NCBI RefSeq assembly: GCF_001748365.1 | Contig: NZ_BDHH01000009.1 | Coordinates: forward strand, 77,128 to 141,127 | Source: Fusibacter sp. 3D3 | GTDB lineage: Bacteria; Bacillota; Clostridia; Peptostreptococcales; Acidaminobacteraceae | Direction of reading: 5' to 3' | Length of the DNA: 64,000 nt | Part shown: positions 51,301 through 61,805 of the stretch, in pieces | Numbering within the stretch: the stretch's first letter is position 1 | Layout: each line of letters starts with the position of its first letter | Position numbers and translations under genes: made by a program | The notes under the pieces: model-generated | The model's input: the letters and a program-made list of their open reading frames with translations, nothing else | Told to the model about the DNA's origin: nothing | Databases searched by the model: none

Positions 51301-54300
51301 TTAGCTCTCAACAAATATGACAAGTGCCTCTTCGTTAATTCTCATAATATAAAGATAGTCTCCAATGTAGACTTCATCTGCGGATATCACTTTATTGTTT
51401 TTTATGACGATGGCATTTGAGTACTCTATATATATATTCGCTGTGTTAGAATTCCATCTTCCAGTGTATTCTGTATAGTCGTGAGAATCTGTAATTTCAA
51501 ATCTTTTCCAAGTTTCATCATCTCTTACCACGGTTCCTCTTGAAAGAATGGCATTTCTAAACGTTTTCTCAAGCTGGTCTGCAACTTCTTCTTCATAATA
51601 GACATTATCGTCAATATTCTGGCCCTTTATAAGACCCTTTTGTCTCAAATTCATCGCAATGATACTGTCATCTTGATTGTCCACCACCATGAACGTGTAA
51701 TAACGATCATATTGAAGGCCTTTCGTGTAGTAACCATAACTCGAATCCTTATTTTCCTCACGTGCATATGGCATATGATAGAACTGAGTTGGTTTAATCG
51801 TCACTTTTGAATCTGATTTTGTCACATCAACAATCTTCGTATCTGAGAAGAACCTAAAGTTCCCTGTTTCGTTTTTATTCACGGCATTTATACCATTGTT
51901 CGTATAGTAGGTATAATTTTTCAAAGTGAGTGAATTGGTGTTAACACGTTCTAACGCACCAATGCGTATGGTGTTAAAAATATTATCAAACGGCGTCACC
52001 ACTTTAACGACTAAAGCATTGTCCGAAAATGAACCCTTAGGACTTTCCGCTACTACGAACACTGTATCCCATGCCAACAATTTGCTATTAGGAACAACCA
52101 GACCATCCTTGATCACGATGGTACCCTTTGTGAGGTTAAAGTTCTCTTTCGTGCCAATTTCAAATTTGCCAATGGCTTGATCTGTATTTTTCACGAAACT
52201 TGAATAATTACTTTCACGGCCCGTACTCACAGACAATTTAACCACGCGTTCTTTACCATATTTTTTTTCTATAATAGCATACGCTGTATAGTTCGTAAAT
52301 TCTTTTTCAAGCATATCTAAAGAAAGCTTTTCATTCCCTTTATAAATCTCAGTGCGTTCGTCAAAATCAAGATTTATGCTGTAATCATCAGCAGGAACCC
52401 AATCATTATTTAAAATATATTCAGGATTGGAACGGCCATCTGATCCAACAAATTCAATTAAACCTTTGGATTCGCTCACATTTTTGATTCTGCCCTTGTA
52501 GACAATTTGGAAAATAATTTCTGGTGCTTCAATTTCAATTCGAACCGCTAAGTCTGAATAGATATCATTATAATAAGCCTTGACTTTATCACCAATTTTA
52601 AGCGTTGTCAGTGGCACAGATTCTCCATTTTTGATGATGGTAGTACCCGGTTGAATGTTAACCGCTATAAAACTGCCATTTTCAAGTGCTAAATTGATGC
52701 TTTGTTTATAAACACTTTCGACTTTCCCTATCCTAATTTTACCATAATCTGGGATATTTCCTGGGTCACCTGTATAGGATTCACCTTCTGCACTTATGAT
52801 GTACCCATTTGCAACCTTTAAAGTCACTGCCATACCATATACAAATTCACCAATGTGCGTGAAGCGTTGATTGATTTTAAGATCTGCATAAGGTGCCACT
52901 GGATATTGATATACCGCATCGTCATAACCGAATACAGTTATTGTAGCTGGATCCGTGTCGGTGGTATCACTGACCATACGAATTGTGCCCGAAACCGTTT
53001 TAGCTTCTAATGGCGCCACTTTGATATAGATCACTTCATTATTTGGATTCACCAAATATTCAATCACGTCGTCTTTCTTTAAATACTTTACACCACCCAC
53101 ATTTTGATCTTTGAAAGTGATAATGTCATCTCTATAGCCTGTATATAAGTTTTCATCTACGATAATGTCAAAGACATCTCCTGTAACATCTACTATTCTG
53201 TAAATTTCAGTCTTTACATTTTGTCCGTTTTTAGTCTGATTTTTCGACTTGATTTCAGAGACCGTACCATAATGAAAAGTAGAGAACTCCTCTGCAAGCG
53301 TGTTGGCACTTATTTTTTGTAAGACACTATCGTGATCCAGTACTTGAACATACATGACTTTATTGTTTTGAATCAGATACTCAATCTCATCCCCAAGTGT
53401 CACATTTTTATTATTCGAAGGGACACCTGCTTTATACGAGACAAAATCAAACTGCTGCGTATTTTTGGTGTGCATTTCGGAAATTAAATCCGTAACTGTA
53501 CCATCTGTATTTTTCACTGTGATCGTATTGCGGGTAATGGTATCACCATCTTCATAGACTTTTTGAGAGCCCGCTGCAATGACGATCCCATAGCCCGAAC
53601 TGATATTCATGGCCGGATAGTTCTTTTCAAGTGCTGATTTTGCAACTTTCGCAAGTTCCCCCCGTTTCACACTATCTTTAGGTCCAAAATCACCGCTCGT
53701 TTTAATGGGAATAACGCCTTGAGAAACGATGGATTCAATTAAAGATCGATAGGTCGGATTGACATATTCCCAATCGTTAAAACTAAAAACTGTATCTTGC
53801 GTAAAAACCGGTTGCAAATTGAGTTGTCGCGCCACCCATACCGCTAATTTTTCTCTCGTAACAGGGCCTTGTAAATTAATGATTTCAGTTTGCATGATAA
53901 TGCCAAGTGCCAATGCCTCATTTAAAAACTCTTGATTCATAAGCAATTTAATGCGTTCTGTATCTGTGGTATCACCCGCTTGCGCATAAACACGTTGCAT
54001 CACTTGATTTTCATTTCCGGCAAGTCTAATCAAAACCCCAAGGGCATCATATCCCGTGGCATTATATTCAGGATGAAACTTTCGATCGCCGTATTGTTTG
54101 ACGATGCCCAGTGTTGACATCCTTATAATTTCTTCTTTATACGGGTCCTTGCTGATGTCCGTATAAGAACTATTCACGATAAGCTCTAGCCCTTTTTCAT
54201 AAGCCGTTACCGTTGTCTTGTTGGTAACATCTGTCTTAATCGCGGTAAATTCAGGCACAGGCGTGTCAAACTCATCCACTGCATAAGCTGTAAAATTCGA

Positions 54301-54348
54301 TGTGAAAATAAGTGTTACCATTAACATGATTGAGATTAGTCTTTTCAT
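51301..54348 (-). CDS. SLH surface protein with repeated beta-domain region
   Basis: A 1015 aa exported protein. I chose the ATG at 54348 (AAGGAAGGACTGTCC before it; MKRLISIMLMVTLIFTSNFTAYA is a normal signal peptide) rather than the ATG at 54387, which adds 13 charged residues. Three SLH-like domains span about 35-265 (STLGIVKQYGDRKFHPEYNATGYDAL, QGPVTREKLAVWVAR, SQGVIPIKTSGDFGPKDSVKRGEL). The rest (about 290-1015) is a series of small OB/beta-barrel-like units with repeated turns such as VTLGDEIEYLIQNNKVMYVQV, KKDDVIEYLVNPNNEVIYIKV and LKIGDKVKAYYND. Ligand unknown. Confidence 0.85.
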   Translation of the reverse strand: MKRLISIMLMVTLIFTSNFTAYAVDEFDTPVPEFTAIKTDVTNKTTVTAYEKGLELIVNSSYTDISKDPYKEEIIRMSTLGIVKQYGDRKFHPEYNATGYDALGVLIRLAGNENQVMQRVYAQAGDTTDTERIKLLMNQEFLNEALALGIIMQTEIINLQGPVTREKLAVWVARQLNLQPVFTQDTVFSFNDWEYVNPTYRSLIESIVSQGVIPIKTSGDFGPKDSVKRGELAKVAKSALEKNYPAMNISSGYGIVIAAGSQKVYEDGDTITRNTITVKNTDGTVTDLISEMHTKNTQQFDFVSYKAGVPSNNKNVTLGDEIEYLIQNNKVMYVQVLDHDSVLQKISANTLAEEFSTFHYGTVSEIKSKNQTKNGQNVKTEIYRIVDVTGDVFDIIVDENLYTGYRDDIITFKDQNVGGVKYLKKDDVIEYLVNPNNEVIYIKVAPLEAKTVSGTIRMVSDTTDTDPATITVFGYDDAVYQYPVAPYADLKINQRFTHIGEFVYGMAVTLKVANGYIISAEGESYTGDPGNIPDYGKIRIGKVESVYKQSINLALENGSFIAVNIQPGTTIIKNGESVPLTTLKIGDKVKAYYNDIYSDLAVRIEIEAPEIIFQIVYKGRIKNVSESKGLIEFVGSDGRSNPEYILNNDWVPADDYSINLDFDERTEIYKGNEKLSLDMLEKEFTNYTAYAIIEKKYGKERVVKLSVSTGRESNYSSFVKNTDQAIGKFEIGTKENFNLTKGTIVIKDGLVVPNSKLLAWDTVFVVAESPKGSFSDNALVVKVVTPFDNIFNTIRIGALERVNTNSLTLKNYTYYTNNGINAVNKNETGNFRFFSDTKIVDVTKSDSKVTIKPTQFYHMPYAREENKDSSYGYYTKGLQYDRYYTFMVVDNQDDSIIAMNLRQKGLIKGQNIDDNVYYEEEVADQLEKTFRNAILSRGTVVRDDETWKRFEITDSHDYTEYTGRWNSNTANIYIEYSNAIVIKNNKVISADEVYIGDYLYIMRINEEALVIFVES

Positions 54349-54386
54349 GGACAGTCCTTCCTTTTTTGCTACTTCAATCTGAAGCA

Positions 54387-57300
54387 TTAGTAGTTAGTCA
54401 TCAACACATAGTGCCCAGCTTGCGTAATCCTTGCCGTTACATAATTTTTATCCGTGTCTAATAGGCCTTCTATGGGTTCGTAACTATTTTTTGCATGGCT
54501 GTATTTATAAATTTTGATTTGTGATTCTTGGGCCATATTTAAAAAAGTATCCTCATAAACCATTGTAACGTCCATACTCTGACTGAGCAAGTCAAAAGAT
54601 TTGATACTTTCATTAGATACCGCTGCAAATTGAATATGAACAACGTCTGAAATTTGCTTTTTACCTCTTATATTCGGCTTCAAATAGGCGCTATTTTGAT
54701 CCATGGTAACATCTTCAGTAATCTGTGCATAGGCCTCATAATAATCCGCTAAAGTCTTAAAGGTTAATGTGTTCAAAGTCACTGGTGTAAAGCGATAAAT
54801 GCGCTTTCCGAAGTCTACTGTTATATTCGAAAAATTGGTTTTCACTAAATTTTCAGGCACACTAATTTTTTTGATTTTAATATCTCTTGTGAGATTTTCA
54901 GTTGCGTCCACATTGACCACTGAATTAATTTTGGTGGCATTAAACGTCACTTTAAGTTCGGTTTCACTCAAATTAACGTCATAGTCTTTGCCTTCGTGCA
55001 CTTCAATCCCACCGTCTATATCTGGTGGTCCAAGCTCATCGATATCTTGAATATCTTTATACTTGAGATCGGCTAAATTGGAATACCCAGAAGGTCCAAA
55101 CTTATTAACCGCTCTAATGACGAATACAATTCGATCTTTCTCTCTAATTTCGTTGAATCCAGGAAGATCTGGAATCTTGTAAGGCTCTATATTGGTGACG
55201 CCTAGGTACTTAAAGTCACCATATTTATTGGAAATCAGTTCTTGATCCGTTTTATCACCCATATAGACATAAATTTCATAATACTCAACATTTTTTGCGG
55301 TATAGTCATAGAGTTTAATATAAGTTTTACTTACCGTGGTCACCCTTAAATTCATTGGATCAGACGGTATCGGTACCGTATATTCTGATTTTAGAGCATC
55401 ATTTGTAATCCCGTTATCTGGGTTCATCACAACGATAGAAATTGCACCTTCAAAAGTAACTTCAGGCACTTTTACAGTCAAAGTATTGGCGTCTACAAAA
55501 GTAACGGATGCCGATTTATAGCCTTCTTTCACGTAATATTTTTTATCGTTCGTAAAAATACCGGTTTCGGTCTCAGCAACACCTGTGGTGGTCGAGGTGA
55601 TTTGAGTGTAAGTTCCCGCAAAATAAACCGATGCCCCTTCTTGAAAATTAGCGCCTTTTAATGTGAGTGTCTGATCGCCAGTGACATTGATCCGTGTCAA
55701 AATAACACCATTTTCGTCCATAAAATACGGTTCCAAAGTAGGCATGGACACCACTTTTATCCCATCGGTCTTGATGGCGATGCCGTAGTCCTTGTTGAGC
55801 ACTTGAACGGTTTTACTCCCCAGTGTCATGTTAGTCGGTGTGACAAAGGTCAATTTAGTCCCCTGCTCGCTGACCACAGTATCGTAAATTGGAATCCCCG
55901 CTCTTGTGCCGATGATCACATAGGCGCCTTCTCTAAAGTCACTTCCTGTGATGGTGATGGTATTGCCACCATGAATGGAAGTCTTTGCAGGTGCTATCAA
56001 ATCAATTCTTGGATCTGATAGTGGCTTTCTGTAAACAAAGTAAAAGGGGATGGTATTGTTGCCATAGTTTGGTCCGATGAGGTCTGGCAAATTGTTCGAA
56101 TTGGCAAGCCCTTGATCCTCATTTTTAATCATGATCGGGTATTCCATGCCGATGTCGTTGGTCGTCCCAGCGGGTACGGTTACCACCAAGAGATCATATA
56201 CTGTACCGTTAATGGTCTTCGTGGTCTTTTCCTTTACTGTCGCTTTCGTTGAACCGATGTAGACTTCGACGTTATTTCTAAAATCCAAACCTGCAATTTC
56301 AATATCGATGCCACCATTTACAGAGGATTCCACGATCCATTTGGTCTCATCTGGTGAAATCTGTTGTGGTTCCACGTTGTATATTTTAGGTTCACTGGCA
56401 GGGTTCGTATACGTGAATTGAACCGTTGTCTTACCGCCATCTGGGTTTTGATAGGTGACTGGCACAGTATCGATGGTGTAGTATGAAGGCGAGTAAGCCA
56501 CCACATGCGTATCGTTGTCATAAACAACTTTCGGGGAATAGCCTCTCTCCACAATCAATCTTCGATCTGAAATTTCTACACGTATATACTCATAGGGATT
56601 AGTTTGGTAAGTGGTCGCGTCTATATTTTTAAGACCATGTGGCACGTAGTATTCGCCTGCAGCATTTTGAAGCATATTCAGCGGCACATATACCAAAGCA
56701 TCGCTATAGCTGAAGGTCTTCGTATAGATGACATTGTTTTCTGTCACCGTTAGTTTCAGCTCATCTGCATCGCCATTATAAGCCACAGTCAAGCCACCAT
56801 CTAGGTTTACAGAAGTTCTTTGTGAATTGATTAATCCCGAGTTAGGCAAAGTCCGATCGATCTCTCTATTGTCGATATCGCCAAATCTCACGAGAGCATT
56901 CACATTTGATAAAAGCTTTGTCTGCGTTGCATCGTTATCTGCATAACCATAGAGTATGCTTCTGTATAGTTTGGTGCCATAGATATCCTTAGGCTCTTGC
57001 CCTTGCTTACGGCCAAAGTTTGGACTGATCTTGGCTATGGTTGGCGAAGATGCCTCATAAGTGTATTTGATTTTATTGCTCACACCAGAATCGTTGTTGA
57101 TCACATAGACCTCAACAATACCAGAATCATGTGCTGGCGTGATCACTTTGAGATAACCCTTGGAGTATTCTACGATATTCGCTTCGTTTTCACCAAAGTA
57201 GACTTTTGGTAAAATCACAGATTTATAGTACTCGGCATAATAGGGATTCGTAAGTTCTGGATATGCCGTTATCGCATTGGGATCCACCGATGCCGACAAG

Positions 57301-60300
57301 AGGTCATCCCATTTGTTATTATAGTAAATGTCTTCAAAAGGATCCCCCACATTGTAGCCTGGTCCACCGACTTGATCCTCATACGGTTCATAAAATCTAA
57401 ATTCATAGCCTATGATTTCAACAATTTCGCCTCCATTTGAAGAACCCGAAGTTGGCACGATCGTATCAATCTGTGGATCTGATTGTGGAATGATATAAGT
57501 GAAGCCTTTTTCTCTAAAATCGTTTCCACCATCTGGGTTAACTACCACCACAGGCACCGCTAATTGATCTACACCATAGTCCTCGTTGAGTTTCTTAATA
57601 GAAGCTGGCATTTTAATTTTAATCCAAGTCCCATCTAGGGCTACATAGGTATCCGCAGTAGGCACTTCCACTGAATCGATGTAGACTTTAACATTGTCCT
57701 CAAAGCCACTGCCTGATATCTGTACATAGAACCCGCCATCCACAGAGCCTTTATTCGGAACTATCGTTGTAATGACGGGATTAGAGGATGCTTGTGCAAT
57801 ATAATAAAACCCTTCTTGATTGTATTTGCCAGCAAGTTTCGTATCTGGATTGACCACTTCTAAAGATTTATACCCTTTACCTGTGGTTAAATAGGGCACG
57901 GTGAAGACCACTTGGTTTTTCGAAAGAATTCTTGTACGATTCCCTTCGATTGCACCCGTTACGGGGTTTGTCTTATAAGGGGTTAACATATCGAGTTGAA
58001 CGCCATTGAGCACGAGTCCTGCGTTGTTCGTCGTCACGGTTTTTTTATTGCCAAACGCATCTTCTGCATTTATATTGCCAAGGCCATCTGTGGTAATGGT
58101 ATAAGTTTTGTCCTTGCCATTGGTGATAATCGGCAATTCACTGAAATTATAGGAAAGGGTAAAGTGCTCTAATCCATCTGTGAGAATAACATTTTCTGCG
58201 TAATCAGAAAGGTAAGCAAAGTCCACACCATCTGGATTTTTCCCTACTCTGACGATGTTGTTATTCATCGTTGCGATGAAAGTTGGCCCACCTGCAATCG
58301 CAATTGTCGTTTGATCGTTGCCATCAAAGGTTATCGTCGCAACACCGATTAACGTATCGCTTGAATTGTAAGCTGAATAAACCCCACCAGCATATTTGAA
58401 CGCATAGCGTTCGCCATTCCACTGAATTGCGGGATTTTTTGAGGCATCATTGGTCAGCGCTGCCACGGTTAGATCGTTAGCATTTAGAATTTTTGTATTT
58501 TCTGAAAAAGAGGAAAAGACCGCTTTGCCTGCGTCTTGGTCGATCAATATATTTTCACTTGGCACTGTGAATGGTAAATACTCAATATTTCCATAAGCAT
58601 TCAAATTGTAATCGTTTACTTCTCGACCATCTATCTTGACTCTCGTACCAATTAATCTATAAGCGTCTATACCGGATTCTGTAATCGCTGTAGGATCAGG
58701 CTTTAAAAAGTTGTCCCCATTAATGACCACCATCGTATCGTAAGTGCCCATTTTCGGCGTGAAGCTTGTGAGTACAGGATTTTTGTTGAAGGTTTTAACA
58801 TAGGTGAAGTCCGAAACAGCAATCCCTCCCCCTGGGTTGACAACCTGCAATTGTGTTGTGCCCTCGCGACCTTTCGGCGCTGTGAAGGTGATGAGAATTT
58901 TATTACCAGTGGTATCTAACTCTCTTGTGAAGGTTGTAATCGGTTCTCCATCCAAATAAAGTTTCAATCCATCTTGAAGGTTTGAGCCTGTGATGAGGAT
59001 TTCTTCATTACCCTCTACAGTGATGATATTCGGCTTGACACTTTCAATGACAGGAATATCTGCTGTTTTTATAAACTCAATATAGTCTGATTTGATATTG
59101 GCTTTACCTGGTTCATCTGAATCTCGCATTGGGTTTGTGACTTGTAAATGCTTAATACCACCATCGGCTATTAGTGTGGTGTTCGGAATCATGATTAAAA
59201 TCTTTTGACCAATTTGATTGGTATTTGTACCATCGACGACGTTTCCCGCTGAATTGATCACGGTAAGGGTCAACGGCACTGCTATGCCATTGGCATCCAA
59301 AAGCACTTGTTCTGGGTCAGATTCTGTGACTTTATATTTGATAATTCCTGTGACTTTTATAGTACTGCCCGGTGTTGGATCGACCCAAGTCTCATTTGGA
59401 AAAAAGCCCACTTGGTAACGGCTATATGAGGTATTATCATCATTCTTCTTAATTAAAACAGAAGGTTTACGCGTGATGATATCCCCGTTTGCATCCACAA
59501 CTCGATCTACTAAGAATTTATCCCCTTTGATGGAGAGTAGTGTGTTATTTTTAACTCTGGAATAAGCACTTGTCGTGTCTTCAATTTGAATTTGAGTTGG
59601 AGATACACTTTGAATGTCAGGTGTATAGGTACTCGGTTCGAACTCATAACCGTCTCCCTTTGTGACGATTTGATTAAAAATATATTGTTTGCCAAAGTTT
59701 GGCCCTGCATCTGTAATGGTCAGTGTCGTTTCAAGTTCAACAACAACGTCTTTAAACGGATCCGTTTCCGCATCGTCTATAACACTTGTGGTAACGATGA
59801 TGCTATCGGGAATGCCTTTGGTTACCTGAAACGCACCAAGTGCATCCTTGGCAAAGATGGTTTTCTTCGCTATGTTGACATTAATTTTGCGCTTGATGGA
59901 AACATTGTTGCCTTTATAAGTGCCATCCGCATAATCTATAACGAGGACTTCGTCGTTATTTTCTGATGTAGGTGCAGAAAAAGTGCCTGTTGAGGTTAAA
60001 TCTGGTATATTGAGCGTGACGATATTACGCCCTGAAATCTGAACGTTACCACCTGTATCAGGTCCTTTCGCAGGATAGATCGCTTCAATTGTAGGTTTGT
60101 ATCCTGTCTCTATAACTGTAAATTCGTCAAGTACAGTGGGGGGATCGTCTCTGTAGACCACTTGCTCTGCGATTACTTGTCCATTTTGCACATCGGTCAA
60201 TACGACGTAGTAGTTACGCCTTTCAAAGGTATCTCCACTTGGGACCTTAACCGTCAATCGATCTTCTGTGCCATTGACGTCTATCCCGAGTGAAACAAAG

Positions 60301-61160
60301 GTAGCCTTGTTAAGTGTCGTATACTTATCTGAACCATCGAGTGATTTTAAGAAATAGACTTCATAATTGCGCGTATCCGAAAAGTTCGTTCCTGTAAAGT
60401 AAACGTCATCCCCTTTTGCACCTGTATTGGGGAACATTTTAAGGTCATTTATACCAAGGTTTTCAATAATTCTAAACGCACTGGTATAAGTGTACTCAAT
60501 TTGGATATTAGGTGCACCGTTGATGGGGTCTGCACTGGTAACCGTCTGATTGAGTACAATATTTTGATAACCAAGTCGACCCGGGTTCGTGGCATTAGTC
60601 ACGGTCAGTGTATGCCCTCCATTTGAATCATCTGTCCCTAAAGTTGTGCTGCTGAGGCCATTACCATACGTGCCCGTGATATTGCCCCCAGTATTGACAC
60701 TGTCAAGGTAATTCCCATAAAATTCAATCGTATACGGCTTGGGGTCATTGATGTTGATGGTCTGTTTGTTTGAACTTTGAAGGTTGGGAAAGGTGGCCGT
60801 ATTTAAGTTGATGCTCTGTCCACCTACTCTAATTTTGCCGATAAACGCCTCAGACTCATCCTTGGTTAAGTTGTATTTTACAAGGGTATTGGTATTGAGC
60901 ACGCGTTCACCCATAGTTACAAGACCTTGACCTGACTTCTCAAAGAGCACGCCAACGTCCTCAAGATTCGTCCCTTCAATTTCAATGTAACCCTCTAAAA
61001 GTGTAAATCCGGTATGGTTAACAGAGTACTTGACATTCGTAACCACTCTGTTCCCGTCGTCATTTGAACCCACGACTATAGCGTAACTTGCCAGTGCATT
61101 CATCGGCAAACTCCCCATAATCGTCAATATAATCAATAACAGTACCAATTTCCGTTTCAT
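54387..61160 (-). CDS. Giant exported IPT/TIG-repeat protein
   Basis: A 2257 aa protein with a signal peptide (LVLLLIILTIMGSLPMNALA). About ten IPT/TIG Ig-like domains are spread through residues about 230-1870 (KPTIEAIYPAKGPDTGGNVQ, IPVIESVKPNIITVEGN, NPVITTIVPNKGSVDGGFYV, DPQIDTIVPTSGSSNGGEIV, DPRIDLIAPAKTSIHGGNTI). A fibronectin-III-like unit follows (about 1875-2000) and then a beta-rich tail. It has no SLH, LPXTG or membrane anchor, so it may be held by the two SLH proteins encoded next. It is the first gene of that apparent operon, with AGGGGTGTAAT before the ATG. It probably forms long filaments or adhesive surface fibres; this is inference. Confidence 0.87.
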   Translation of the reverse strand: MKRKLVLLLIILTIMGSLPMNALASYAIVVGSNDDGNRVVTNVKYSVNHTGFTLLEGYIEIEGTNLEDVGVLFEKSGQGLVTMGERVLNTNTLVKYNLTKDESEAFIGKIRVGGQSINLNTATFPNLQSSNKQTININDPKPYTIEFYGNYLDSVNTGGNITGTYGNGLSSTTLGTDDSNGGHTLTVTNATNPGRLGYQNIVLNQTVTSADPINGAPNIQIEYTYTSAFRIIENLGINDLKMFPNTGAKGDDVYFTGTNFSDTRNYEVYFLKSLDGSDKYTTLNKATFVSLGIDVNGTEDRLTVKVPSGDTFERRNYYVVLTDVQNGQVIAEQVVYRDDPPTVLDEFTVIETGYKPTIEAIYPAKGPDTGGNVQISGRNIVTLNIPDLTSTGTFSAPTSENNDEVLVIDYADGTYKGNNVSIKRKINVNIAKKTIFAKDALGAFQVTKGIPDSIIVTTSVIDDAETDPFKDVVVELETTLTITDAGPNFGKQYIFNQIVTKGDGYEFEPSTYTPDIQSVSPTQIQIEDTTSAYSRVKNNTLLSIKGDKFLVDRVVDANGDIITRKPSVLIKKNDDNTSYSRYQVGFFPNETWVDPTPGSTIKVTGIIKYKVTESDPEQVLLDANGIAVPLTLTVINSAGNVVDGTNTNQIGQKILIMIPNTTLIADGGIKHLQVTNPMRDSDEPGKANIKSDYIEFIKTADIPVIESVKPNIITVEGNEEILITGSNLQDGLKLYLDGEPITTFTRELDTTGNKILITFTAPKGREGTTQLQVVNPGGGIAVSDFTYVKTFNKNPVLTSFTPKMGTYDTMVVINGDNFLKPDPTAITESGIDAYRLIGTRVKIDGREVNDYNLNAYGNIEYLPFTVPSENILIDQDAGKAVFSSFSENTKILNANDLTVAALTNDASKNPAIQWNGERYAFKYAGGVYSAYNSSDTLIGVATITFDGNDQTTIAIAGGPTFIATMNNNIVRVGKNPDGVDFAYLSDYAENVILTDGLEHFTLSYNFSELPIITNGKDKTYTITTDGLGNINAEDAFGNKKTVTTNNAGLVLNGVQLDMLTPYKTNPVTGAIEGNRTRILSKNQVVFTVPYLTTGKGYKSLEVVNPDTKLAGKYNQEGFYYIAQASSNPVITTIVPNKGSVDGGFYVQISGSGFEDNVKVYIDSVEVPTADTYVALDGTWIKIKMPASIKKLNEDYGVDQLAVPVVVVNPDGGNDFREKGFTYIIPQSDPQIDTIVPTSGSSNGGEIVEIIGYEFRFYEPYEDQVGGPGYNVGDPFEDIYYNNKWDDLLSASVDPNAITAYPELTNPYYAEYYKSVILPKVYFGENEANIVEYSKGYLKVITPAHDSGIVEVYVINNDSGVSNKIKYTYEASSPTIAKISPNFGRKQGQEPKDIYGTKLYRSILYGYADNDATQTKLLSNVNALVRFGDIDNREIDRTLPNSGLINSQRTSVNLDGGLTVAYNGDADELKLTVTENNVIYTKTFSYSDALVYVPLNMLQNAAGEYYVPHGLKNIDATTYQTNPYEYIRVEISDRRLIVERGYSPKVVYDNDTHVVAYSPSYYTIDTVPVTYQNPDGGKTTVQFTYTNPASEPKIYNVEPQQISPDETKWIVESSVNGGIDIEIAGLDFRNNVEVYIGSTKATVKEKTTKTINGTVYDLLVVTVPAGTTNDIGMEYPIMIKNEDQGLANSNNLPDLIGPNYGNNTIPFYFVYRKPLSDPRIDLIAPAKTSIHGGNTITITGSDFREGAYVIIGTRAGIPIYDTVVSEQGTKLTFVTPTNMTLGSKTVQVLNKDYGIAIKTDGIKVVSMPTLEPYFMDENGVILTRINVTGDQTLTLKGANFQEGASVYFAGTYTQITSTTTGVAETETGIFTNDKKYYVKEGYKSASVTFVDANTLTVKVPEVTFEGAISIVVMNPDNGITNDALKSEYTVPIPSDPMNLRVTTVSKTYIKLYDYTAKNVEYYEIYVYMGDKTDQELISNKYGDFKYLGVTNIEPYKIPDLPGFNEIREKDRIVFVIRAVNKFGPSGYSNLADLKYKDIQDIDELGPPDIDGGIEVHEGKDYDVNLSETELKVTFNATKINSVVNVDATENLTRDIKIKKISVPENLVKTNFSNITVDFGKRIYRFTPVTLNTLTFKTLADYYEAYAQITEDVTMDQNSAYLKPNIRGKKQISDVVHIQFAAVSNESIKSFDLLSQSMDVTMVYEDTFLNMAQESQIKIYKYSHAKNSYEPIEGLLDTDKNYVTARITQAGHYVLMTNY

Positions 61161-61286
61161 ATTACACCCCTGTCTCTTAAAATCTCTATTAGAATCTTTC
61201 TTATAAATCTCTCTTAAAATTCAATCACTTTTTAGACCCACTCATATCATATAACAAATATAACATTTGAAATTAGCCTATACTCT

Positions 61287-61306
61287 ATTATAACAATATT
61301 ATAACA
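61287..61306 (-). promoter_or_regulatory. Tandem extended -10 promoter elements upstream of the TIG-protein gene
   Basis: Two copies of TGTTATAAT (TGnTATAAT form) lie 11 bp apart on the minus strand (61306-61298 and 61295-61287), in very AT-rich DNA. No good -35 is seen, as is usual for extended -10 promoters. The leader would be about 120 nt. The last 11 bp of phasing suggests two alternative start points. Confidence 0.5.
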
Positions 61307-61425
61307 ATAAAAAAGCCCATTCATCATTAAAAGGATTTTACAAAAACCTCATTGATCTATCGGCTTAAAGCGTTGATTTGTTTAACACTTATCGGGATTT
61401 TAATATTACAATATGATGTCTTTCC

Positions 61426-61562
61426 AAAAAAGGTATAAGCGCCACTTGGGAAATGGCGCTTAGCAAATCGGGGAGTGGAAAGTTTTGGGCGTCTCTCCAC
61501 AGCAAATTATGTTTGGGTTGCCTTAAAAGGTTAAACCAAGTTTAGCATGTCGCTGTGTCCTT
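61426..61562 (-). ncRNA. Candidate structured RNA or leader ending in an intrinsic terminator
   Basis: On the minus strand this GC-richer island folds into three successive hairpins. The first is closed by ACAGC/GCTGT around an inner TTGG...CCAA stem, the second by GTGGA/TCCAC. The third is a perfect 8-bp AAGCGCCA/TGGCGCTT stem followed by TACCTTTTTT. A TAAAAT box precedes the first hairpin. It could be a small RNA, the terminator region of the dipeptidase operon, or an attenuator upstream of the TIG-protein gene. I compared it by eye with common riboswitches (c-di-GMP, TPP, SAM and others) and found no match. Confidence 0.35.
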
Positions 61563-61773
61563 TTTGTGTATTTTAGATAAAAATTTCATTAAAATCTGAA
61601 TACTTTTTAGACTTAATCCTTTAAAGTTAGAGTGTCAAAAACCATTTAACATTTTATTCATAGTTACTCTATAGTTTAGTCATAAGTATTCAGTAAAATG
61701 AAATTACCTTAAAAGCAATTAAGGTAATAGAGTGAAAGCGTCCCCCCGTTTTCACTTCTCATTCCCCCCTAAT

Positions 61774-61799
61774 AGACTTGTTGAACAAGTCTTTTTTTT
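61774..61799 (+). terminator. Plus-strand-type terminator hairpin in the intergenic region
   Basis: AGACTTG / CAAGTCT with a 5-nt loop, followed by eight T residues on the plus strand. There is no plus-strand gene upstream of it, and the only flanking genes are on the minus strand. A second hairpin, ATTACCTTAA/TTAAGGTAAT, lies at 61703-61728. The rest of 61161-61805 shows nothing further. Confidence 0.55.
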
Positions 61800-61805
61800 A
61801 TGCAA

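Noticed and set aside
61426-61562. c-di-GMP-I riboswitch upstream of a surface-protein operon
   Set aside because: The conserved GGCAAACC and GACGCAAAGCC cores are absent; only the general hairpin-terminator layout is similar.
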